A stretch of 45,474 nucleotides of DNA from Bacteroidales bacterium (GTDB taxonomy: Bacteria; Bacteroidota; Bacteroidia; Bacteroidales; UBA932): contig JAFWSX010000015.1 of NCBI GenBank assembly GCA_017519185.1, positions 1 to 45,474 of the forward strand, written 5' to 3'. Positions 7,866-13,405 of the stretch are shown piece after piece. The first letter of the stretch is position 1, and the number at the start of each line of letters is the position of its first letter. A program made the translations under genes and the position numbers. The notes under the pieces are model-generated. The model did no database searches and was not told where the DNA came from. It saw only the letters and a program-made list of their open reading frames with translations.

Positions 7866-8948
7866 TTAACGTTTTACACGAGCGTTGCCTTTCCAGATGC
7901 TCCAAACCTGGTCCTCGTCGGCAGGCTGGCCATAGTCGGTGAGCATAGTGGTAGCGAGAGCTCCGGTAGCCCAGCCGAACTGGATCCATTTCTCAGGCTC
8001 CCAGCCTCTGAGCATAGCATAGAGCAGACCGCCTACGAAACCGTCGCCGCCGCCGATGCGGTCGAGAACGTGGATCTCGCGAGGTTCAACTACGTGCCAG
8101 TTGCCATCCTCAAACATAATGGCGCCCCAGTTGTGGCTGTTGGTGTGGTTAACCTGACGGAGAGTGGTTGCATAAACCTGTGCGTTGGGATATTCCTTGC
8201 GCACGCGGTTGATCATCTCCTTGAAGCCTTCGATCTTGGCTGCGATGTCCTTACCGCCGGCCTCAGGGCCTTCAATGCCGAGGCAGAGCTGGAAGTCTTC
8301 CTCGTTGCCGATGAGAACGTCGGCAATAGAGCAGATCTCACTGAATGCGTCGTGGAGTTCTTTCTCACGGCCGATCCAGAAAGATGCCCTGTAGTTAAGG
8401 TCGAAGCTGACCTTCGAGCCATATTTCTTGGCAGCCCTTGCAATCTCGAGGCAGAACTTGGTTGTCTCGGGGCTGAGAGCGGCGATAAGGCCTGAGAGGT
8501 GGACGATCTGCACGCCTTCCTGGCCGAAGATGCGGTCGAGGTCGAAATCCTTAGCATTGAGGGTACGGCCTACTTCACCGGCACGGTCGTTCCATACGCG
8601 CGGTCCGCGTGAGCCGAAACCGCTGTCAGCAACGTTGATCTGATGACGATAGCCCCAAGGACCGCCCTGAGGAACTTCGACTCCTTCGAAATCCATTCCG
8701 CGGCTGCGGAGATTGGCCTTGATGAAAGATGCGAAAGGACTGCCTTCAACGAAGGTTGTGAGCACTTTCACCGGGAGACCCAGGTAAGATGACACACTGG
8801 CCACATTTGTCTCGGCACTTGTAGCATAAAGTTTAAACACGTCGCTGCACTGAACGGGCTGGCCGTCACCGGGAGTAATGCGCAATCCCATACTTGTAGG
8901 GACCAGCATGGCATACTTGCATCCCTGTTTGAATTCGAATTTTGTCAT
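7866..8948 (-). CDS. PfkB-family sugar/aldonate kinase
   Basis: The 360-aa protein is a ribokinase-fold kinase. The second PfkB signature D-R-I-G-G-G-D-G-F lies at 296-304, with the catalytic aspartate at 302; most relatives have G-A-G-D there. The mid-region S-F-D-L-N-Y-R and N-E-E-D-F patterns fit KDG-kinase-like members. Automated annotation would likely say 2-dehydro-3-deoxygluconokinase, but no KDPG aldolase or dehydratase is near. With gnd and a LarA-type epimerase behind it, phosphorylation of gluconate to 6-phosphogluconate is an equally good reading. It is the first gene of the operon, with a leader of about 80 bp carrying an inverted repeat. Confidence 0.85.
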   Translation of the reverse strand: MTKFEFKQGCKYAMLVPTSMGLRITPGDGQPVQCSDVFKLYATSAETNVASVSSYLGLPVKVLTTFVEGSPFASFIKANLRSRGMDFEGVEVPQGGPWGYRHQINVADSGFGSRGPRVWNDRAGEVGRTLNAKDFDLDRIFGQEGVQIVHLSGLIAALSPETTKFCLEIARAAKKYGSKVSFDLNYRASFWIGREKELHDAFSEICSIADVLIGNEEDFQLCLGIEGPEAGGKDIAAKIEGFKEMINRVRKEYPNAQVYATTLRQVNHTNSHNWGAIMFEDGNWHVVEPREIHVLDRIGGGDGFVGGLLYAMLRGWEPEKWIQFGWATGALATTMLTDYGQPADEDQVWSIWKGNARVKR

Positions 8949-8991
8949 AATAAATTATTGATTTACAATTGTTTATAATTATTTAAAAGAG

Positions 8992-9006
8992 TATTGGCAA
9001 CCAATA
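8992..9006. promoter_or_regulatory. Inverted repeat upstream of the aldonate operon (possible operator)
   Basis: TATTGG and CCAATA form perfect 6-bp arms around a 3-bp centre, 44 bp upstream of the kinase start and downstream of the candidate -7 box. A repressor site or a small leader hairpin are both possible. Confidence 0.4.
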
Positions 9007-9032
9007 AACCGCTTTGGGGCATTTAATCTTTG

Positions 9033-9063
9033 TAAAGTTATAAAAAAAGAATCTGTAATGAAA
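9033..9063 (-). promoter_or_regulatory. Candidate promoter of the aldonate operon
   Basis: On the minus strand TAACTTTA (9040-9033) matches the Bacteroidota -7 box TAnnTTTG at all but the last base, with TTTC (9063-9060) 19 bp upstream in place of TTTG. It overlaps the terminator stem of the preceding unit, so it is only a candidate. Confidence 0.35.
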
Positions 9064-9093
9064 TGTTACAAAACAAAAATCATTACAGATTCT
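9042..9093 (-). terminator. Intrinsic terminator after the TerB/DnaJ gene
   Basis: Perfect 13-bp arms at 9048-9060 and 9081-9093 enclose a 20-nt A-rich loop. On the minus strand the stem is followed by seven T (9042-9048). It starts 25 bp after the stop at 9118. Confidence 0.85.
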
Positions 9094-9117
9094 ATTTTAT
9101 GCAGGAAAAATGCGTTT

Positions 9118-9891
9118 CTACGACATTCCCCTCGACTTCTTGATCTTCTCGTAAGCTTCCTGGACGTTCTTGAACTTTTCCTCTGCGGCCTTCTGGACGT
9201 CTTCGCCAAGGGTGGAAACCTTGTCGGGATGATATTTCAGCGCCATCCTCTTGTAGGCCTTGCGCACTTCGTCGTCAGTAGCCGAAGAATCAATCTCAAG
9301 CACCCTGTAGGCTGACTCGAGGTCGTTCTTGAACATCGACATTATCGACTCAGTGTCGGCTGAAGACAGTCCGATGGAAGAAGCTATGACTCCGAGCACG
9401 TCTATCTCTTCCTGGGTGACGCGATGGTCGCTCTGGGCGAGGGCCACCAGGTAGTGGAAGAGCTGCAGGCGCTGGGAGTAGTTCATATACATACGGATCT
9501 GCGAGCCTACTTCGTAAATATTGATGTCTTTCTCCATCAGGCCCTTGATGATGTCCTTGGCCTGCTCGGCAGCCTCCTCTCCGAAATTCTGGCGGAGGAA
9601 GGACTTGACATATTCAAGTTCCGATTTGACGAAATGCCCGTCGGCCTTGATGACGGCCGTGGAGAGGACGAGCAGGCTCATCAGGAAGCTGTTGCGCTGC
9701 CCGGTGCGCTGCTGCTCGCGGGTATAGCCCCCGCCCGTCCCCGTGCCGTAGGGGGGATTGCCGGTGCCCTGCTCTATCTGGATGAAGGATCCTTTCTCTA
9801 CCAGCGTCCCGAGGAAAAAGCCCACAAGGCCGCCTATGGGGCCGAACATCATCCAGCCCAGGAATCCTGATATCCACTTGCCGACACCCAT
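9118..9891 (-). CDS. TerB-like and DnaJ domain protein (DjlA-like co-chaperone)
   Basis: The 257-aa protein has an N-terminal glycine-rich hydrophobic stretch (residues 6-30) that may anchor it to the membrane, a TerB-like helical domain at about 70-185 (D-G-H-F and D-H-R-V-T repeats), and a J domain at about 193-257 with the essential H-P-D at 221-223. J domains stimulate the ATPase of DnaK-type Hsp70s. This order matches DjlA. It is the last gene of the tsaB-nfnA-nfnB unit, 9 bp after nfnB, and is followed by a terminator. Its client is unknown. Confidence 0.88.
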   Translation of the reverse strand: MGVGKWISGFLGWMMFGPIGGLVGFFLGTLVEKGSFIQIEQGTGNPPYGTGTGGGYTREQQRTGQRNSFLMSLLVLSTAVIKADGHFVKSELEYVKSFLRQNFGEEAAEQAKDIIKGLMEKDINIYEVGSQIRMYMNYSQRLQLFHYLVALAQSDHRVTQEEIDVLGVIASSIGLSSADTESIMSMFKNDLESAYRVLEIDSSATDDEVRKAYKRMALKYHPDKVSTLGEDVQKAAEEKFKNVQEAYEKIKKSRGMS

Positions 9892-9900
9892 CGTTTTCCG

Positions 9901-11289
9901 CTATTCTTCCGGAAGGAGGTCTCTCATTATGGCGGCGGCAGCCTTTCGGCCGGCACCCATTGCGAGAATCACGGTCGCTGCTCCGGTGACCACGTCACCG
10001 CCGGCATATACGTGCTTGCGGCTGGTCTGGTCCTGCTCGTTGAGGACGACGCAGCCGTGGCGGTTGGTCTCGAGGCCGGGAGTAGTAGATGCGATCAGAG
10101 GGTTGGGAGAAGTACCGAGGGCCATAATCACCACGTCGCACTCCACGTCGAACTCAGAGCCGGGAACGGGGATGGGCGAACGGCGACCGCTGGCATCAGG
10201 CTCGCCGAGCTCCATACGGATGCAGCGGACTCCCCTTACCCAGCCTTTCTCGTCGCCGAGCACCTCGACAGGGTTCGAAAGCATACTGAAGACGATGCCT
10301 TCTTCCTTGGCGTGATGCACCTCTTCGCGGCGGGCCGGAAGCTCGGTCTCGGTACGGCGGTATACTATGGTGACTTCGGCTCCGAGACGCAGGGCGGTGC
10401 GGGCGGCGTCCATTGCGACGTTACCTCCGCCGACCACTACGCATTTCGCTCCGGCGTAGATGGGAGTCTCGTAACCTTCTTCGTATGCGTGCATAAGGTT
10501 GTTGCGGGTGAGGAACTCGTTGGCCGAAACCACTCCGTTCAGGTTCTCGCCCGGAATGTTCATGAATCTCGGAAGACCGGCTCCGGTGCCGATGAACACG
10601 GCATCGTAGCCTTCCTTGTCCATCAGGTCGTCGACAGTGACTGTACGGCCCACGATGACGTCGGTCTCAAACTCGACTCCAAGGTCCTTGAGGGCCTCGA
10701 CCTCGCGGCTTACAACCCTGTCCTTCGGGAGACGGAACTCAGGAATACCATACTGCAGCACTCCTCCGACCTTGTGAAGGACTTCGAAGACGTGAACCTT
10801 GAAACCGGCTTTTGCAAGGTCGGTTGCGCAGGCAAGGCCTGAAGGGCCGCTGCCGACTATGGCAACCTTCTTGCCGTTGGCGGGCTTGCATTCGTTGAAC
10901 TTGATGCCGTTCTCGCGTGACCAGTCGGCCACGAACCTCTCGAGCTTGCCGATGGCTACGGCTTCACCCTTGTTGCCGAGGATGCATTTGCCTTCGCACT
11001 GTGTCTCCTGGGGGCATACACGGCCGCAGATGGCGGGCAGCGAACTGTCGCGGGCGATGACTTCGGCAGCAGCGGCGAAATCGCCGTTCTTGACCTGCTC
11101 GATGAAATCGGGGATCTGGATATTGACCGGGCAGGCCCCTACGCACATAGGCTTCTTGCAATGCAGGCAGCGGCTGGCTTCGAGCATAGCCTCTTCCTTG
11201 TCATAGCCCAGACATACTTCGTCGAAATTGTGAGCCCTGACCTTGGGGTCCTGCTCTCTGACTTTAACTCTGGTGAAACGGTCTTGCAT
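9901..11289 (-). CDS. NfnB/GltD-like NADPH-dependent iron-sulfur flavoprotein subunit
   Basis: The 462-aa protein has the N-terminal cysteine clusters C-L-H-C-K-K-P-M-C and C-G-R-V-C-P of the GltD/NfnB/SudA family, which bind two [4Fe-4S] clusters, followed by two dinucleotide folds (G-S-G-P-S-G near 152 and G-G-G-N-V-A-M-D near 289). Often labelled glutamate synthase small subunit, but no large GltB subunit lies here. It is 2 bp downstream of a ferredoxin-NADP reductase-like partner, the arrangement of NfnAB, an electron-bifurcating NADH-dependent reduced ferredoxin:NADP oxidoreductase, or of sulfide dehydrogenase SudAB. That fits an anaerobe; the exact activity is inferred. Confidence 0.88.
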   Translation of the reverse strand: MQDRFTRVKVREQDPKVRAHNFDEVCLGYDKEEAMLEASRCLHCKKPMCVGACPVNIQIPDFIEQVKNGDFAAAAEVIARDSSLPAICGRVCPQETQCEGKCILGNKGEAVAIGKLERFVADWSRENGIKFNECKPANGKKVAIVGSGPSGLACATDLAKAGFKVHVFEVLHKVGGVLQYGIPEFRLPKDRVVSREVEALKDLGVEFETDVIVGRTVTVDDLMDKEGYDAVFIGTGAGLPRFMNIPGENLNGVVSANEFLTRNNLMHAYEEGYETPIYAGAKCVVVGGGNVAMDAARTALRLGAEVTIVYRRTETELPARREEVHHAKEEGIVFSMLSNPVEVLGDEKGWVRGVRCIRMELGEPDASGRRSPIPVPGSEFDVECDVVIMALGTSPNPLIASTTPGLETNRHGCVVLNEQDQTSRKHVYAGGDVVTGAATVILAMGAGRKAAAAIMRDLLPEE

Positions 11290-11291
11290 TG

Positions 11292-12146
11292 TTAATTCCT
11301 CCCGATTTTACATTTATGAGTGTGAGAAACGACTTTTTCGGCATTGTACATACCCTGGCGGCGCATAGCCTCGTCGAAATCGACCTGGTAAGCATCGAAC
11401 TCCGGTCCTTCCACGCAGGCGAAACGGGTCTTGCCTCCTACGGTCACACGGCAGGCGCCGCACATTCCGGTGGCGTCCACCATAAGGGTGTTGAGGCTGA
11501 CAGTCAGAGGAATGCCTGAAGGCTGAAGGGTCTTCGTCACGAATTTCATCATTATCATAGGGCCGATGGCAACTGCCTGGTCATAGGTCTTGCCCTGGCT
11601 GAGCAGGTCCTCGATCTTCTTGGTCACAAGACCTCCGAAACCATAGGAACCGTCGTCAGTGCAGACATAGAGGTTGGTGCAGACCTTGCTCATAGGCTCT
11701 TCGTAAATCAGAAGGTCCTTGGTCTTGGCGCCGATGATGACATCCACGATGGCACCTTTCTCGTGCAGGTACTTGGCCTGGGGATATACAGGGGCGGTGC
11801 CCACACCTCCGGCAACGAACAGATACCTGCGGCCCTTGAGCTCTTCGTCGCTCATCTTCACGAAGTCCGAAGGAACTCCGAGGGGGCCGAGAACGCTTGC
11901 GTAGCACTCTCCTACTTCACGGGAGCAGAGCAGCCTTGTCGACACGCCGATCTGCTGGATTACCATGTCTACGGTGCCGGCTTCCTTGTCGTAATCACTG
12001 ATTGTAAGCGGGATCCTTTCTCCTTTGGCATCATTGATGACCACCAGGAACTGTCCCGGCAGTGCCGATGCCGCTATGCGCGGAGCCTCTACCCTGACAA
12101 GGTAGATGTTCTGAGCAAGCAGTTTCTTTTCGATAATTCTGTTCAT
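11292..12146 (-). CDS. NfnA/SudB-like FAD/NAD-binding subunit with a [2Fe-2S] centre
   Basis: The 284-aa protein has the ferredoxin-NADP reductase fold seen in the dihydroorotate dehydrogenase electron-transfer subunit and NfnA: an FAD-binding barrel (S-T-R-L-L near 82), a G-G-V-G-T-A-P nucleotide-binding loop near 122, and a C-terminal cysteine group C-G-A-C with a further Cys 12-13 residues later for a [2Fe-2S] cluster. The partner subunit follows after 2 bp. Together they should move electrons between NAD(H), NADP(H) and ferredoxin in the cytosol. The gene is 31 bp downstream of tsaB. Confidence 0.87.
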   Translation of the reverse strand: MNRIIEKKLLAQNIYLVRVEAPRIAASALPGQFLVVINDAKGERIPLTISDYDKEAGTVDMVIQQIGVSTRLLCSREVGECYASVLGPLGVPSDFVKMSDEELKGRRYLFVAGGVGTAPVYPQAKYLHEKGAIVDVIIGAKTKDLLIYEEPMSKVCTNLYVCTDDGSYGFGGLVTKKIEDLLSQGKTYDQAVAIGPMIMMKFVTKTLQPSGIPLTVSLNTLMVDATGMCGACRVTVGGKTRFACVEGPEFDAYQVDFDEAMRRQGMYNAEKVVSHTHKCKIGRN

Positions 12147-12177
12147 ATTGCGGTTATGTGACTTAAATCGCGTAAAG

Positions 12178-12879
12178 TTATGAAATATTAATTGGATTTT
12201 TCTTGACTATGGCGACAAACTCCTTGAGATAGAAGGGTTCGAAATATGCCACGTCCTCGAACCTTCCGGCGTCGAAGGCAGCCTGGGCGGCAGAGGCCAT
12301 AAAACCTGCCTTCGGCACGCTGGGCACATAGATGCCGTTGGGATGAGGGAATGCATCGGAATACTTTTGGGCACCTGTGCCTATGAAGGCCACCTTCCCG
12401 GCCGAGAGCAGTCCGGCGTAACTTCCGGCATCCAGAATTTTCGCCGAGACCTCTTCCACACACTTGCCAGATGCATCATACACAGCCTGATATACCTCCA
12501 TACGGCGCGCATCAAGCATAGGGACGAAATAGTCCGCACCGGAGCACTGCTCCATCGACATCGCTTCGGCCAGCAGGATTTCCAGGGTCGGAACAGCTAT
12601 GAGCGGCTTGCCGAGGCCGTAGCAGAGTCCTTTGGCAGTCGAAACGCCTACTCGCAGGCCGGTATATGAACCCGGGCCGCTGCTCACCGCGACGGCGTCA
12701 CATTCTTGCATCTGCGCCGAGCATTGTTTAAAAAGCGATTCTATGGCAGGCACCAGCATCGAAGACTGGCGGTTGCTGTCGTCAATGGCAACGGTTCCGA
12801 CCACCTGGCCGTCCTTCGACAAGGCCACTGAGCAGGCCGCGCCGCTGGTTTCTATCGACAATATCAAACTCTGTTTCAT
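12178..12879 (-). CDS. tsaB: tRNA threonylcarbamoyladenosine biosynthesis protein TsaB
   Basis: TsaB is the dimerisation partner of TsaD in making t6A37 of ANN-decoding tRNAs. The 233-aa protein shows the N-terminal L-S-I-E-T-S-G strand and the family signature S-S-G-P-G-S-Y-T-G-L-R-V-G near 70-82. The frame is open 99 bp upstream, but start 12879 (M-K-Q-S-L-I-L) aligns with the family and sits 10 bp downstream of a perfect -7 box; the longer form would run through that promoter. First gene of the tsaB-nfnA-nfnB-djlA unit. Confidence 0.93.
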   Translation of the reverse strand: MKQSLILSIETSGAACSVALSKDGQVVGTVAIDDSNRQSSMLVPAIESLFKQCSAQMQECDAVAVSSGPGSYTGLRVGVSTAKGLCYGLGKPLIAVPTLEILLAEAMSMEQCSGADYFVPMLDARRMEVYQAVYDASGKCVEEVSAKILDAGSYAGLLSAGKVAFIGTGAQKYSDAFPHPNGIYVPSVPKAGFMASAAQAAFDAGRFEDVAYFEPFYLKEFVAIVKKNPINIS

Positions 12880-12888
12880 TACGAGCCT

Positions 12889-12896
12889 CAAAAATA
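12889..12896 (-). promoter_or_regulatory. -7 box of tsaB
   Basis: TATTTTTG on the minus strand fits TAnnTTTG exactly. The G is 10 bp from the A of the tsaB ATG, implying a leader of only a few nucleotides. No clear TTTG -33 element is seen. Confidence 0.55.
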
Positions 12897-12920
12897 AGGT
12901 TTTTTGACCGAATAATCGAT

Positions 12921-12957
12921 AAAAAAGCAGCGGATCCCGCAACCGGAATCCGCCGCT
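12921..12957 (-). terminator. Intrinsic terminator of the double-glycine peptide operon
   Basis: Arms 12945-12957 and 12926-12938 form a 13-bp GC-rich stem (two G-U pairs) with the loop GGTTGC; six T follow on the minus strand (12921-12926). It begins 20 bp after the stop of the 53-aa peptide gene and isolates the locus from tsaB. Confidence 0.88.
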
Positions 12958-12977
12958 GGCTGGGGAGAAAACTGTCA

Positions 12978-13139
12978 TCAGGCAACAGGCACCTTAGGAC
13001 CGAATATAAGTCTTACGACCCTCCCCACGAAAAAAGCGAGATTGTAGAGCAACTCCTTGAGACTGCCGTCCACACCTCCTACAACAAGCACCGCCTCCCC
13101 GGCGCTTATTTCTGCGAAACAATCTTTCCAGGTCTTCAT
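12978..13139 (-). CDS. Small double-glycine leader peptide A (53 aa), putative exported peptide
   Basis: A 53-aa frame from ATG at 13139 to TGA at 12978-12980. Residues 11-22 read I-S-A-G-E-A-V-L-V-V-G-G, matching the double-glycine leader pattern L-S-x-x-E-L-x-x-I-x-G-G cut by C39 peptidases. Cleavage after Gly22 would release a 31-residue peptide starting V-D-G-S-L-K-E-L-L, with an amphipathic helix, basic residues (K28, R40, R43) and a hydrophobic tail ending P-V-A. No cysteine or obvious modification site lies in the mature part. It follows peptide B by 16 bp and is last before the terminator; the C39 transporter is in the same unit. A bacteriocin-like or signalling peptide is inferred. 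No homologue is recognised by eye. Confidence 0.72.
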   Translation of the reverse strand: MKTWKDCFAEISAGEAVLVVGGVDGSLKELLYNLAFFVGRVVRLIFGPKVPVA

Positions 13140-13155
13140 AATACGGTTCTCCCTT

Positions 13156-13347
13156 CTAGTAGCCGTAAGTGTAACCGTCGTGATAGCCTTTCACGATAGA
13201 CGACCAGTAATTTTTCACAAAGGCGCATACCGCCACCGTGATCTCCAGGATTTTCCTGAGCATTTCACCGGTGGAACCGCCCCTGATACCAAGCTCGGAA
13301 GAAGATATCAACTCCAGTCCGATCTCATTCATTCTTTTTTCTTCCAT
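13156..13347 (-). CDS. Small double-glycine leader peptide B (63 aa), putative exported peptide
   Basis: From ATG at 13347, 63 aa. The leader ends S-S-S-E-L-G-I-R-G-G at Gly24; the mature 39 residues would begin S-T-G-E-M-L-R-K-I-L, form an amphipathic helix, hold one cysteine (C41) and end in an aromatic tail (H-D-G-Y-T-Y-G-Y). An upstream in-frame start at 13419 would overlap the transporter gene and gives residues unlike a leader, so it was not used; ATG at 13332 is a second possibility. The gene lies 58 bp downstream of the C39 transporter and 16 bp before peptide A. Function as a bacteriocin or signal is inferred from leader and context. Confidence 0.75.
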   Translation of the reverse strand: MEEKRMNEIGLELISSSELGIRGGSTGEMLRKILEITVAVCAFVKNYWSSIVKGYHDGYTYGY

Positions 13348-13372
13348 GGTAATTGTATAGGTTAAGTTTTCC

Positions 13373-13399
13373 GCCTGCAAGTTCAAGGGGTGTGCAGGC
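13373..13399 (-). other. Intercistronic stem-loop between transporter and peptide genes
   Basis: Perfect 7-bp arms GCCTGCA and TGCAGGC enclose a 13-nt loop in the 58-bp gap before peptide B. There is no U-run after it, so it is not a terminator; mRNA processing or protection of the peptide message is possible. Confidence 0.5.
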
Positions 13400-13405
13400 C
13401 TCACC

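Noticed and set aside
7866-8948. Confident assignment as KDG kinase
   Set aside because: No KDPG aldolase or sugar-acid dehydratase is nearby and the gene leads to gnd; the family (PfkB) is sure but the substrate is not.
9901-11289. Small subunit of a true glutamate synthase
   Set aside because: No GltB large subunit is adjacent and the gene is paired with an NfnA-like flavoprotein, so the NfnB/SudA reading is better.
12880-12978. Longer N-terminus for TsaB
   Set aside because: It covers the exact -7 box and the terminator of the peptide operon, and TsaB proteins start at M-K-x-x-L-I-L.
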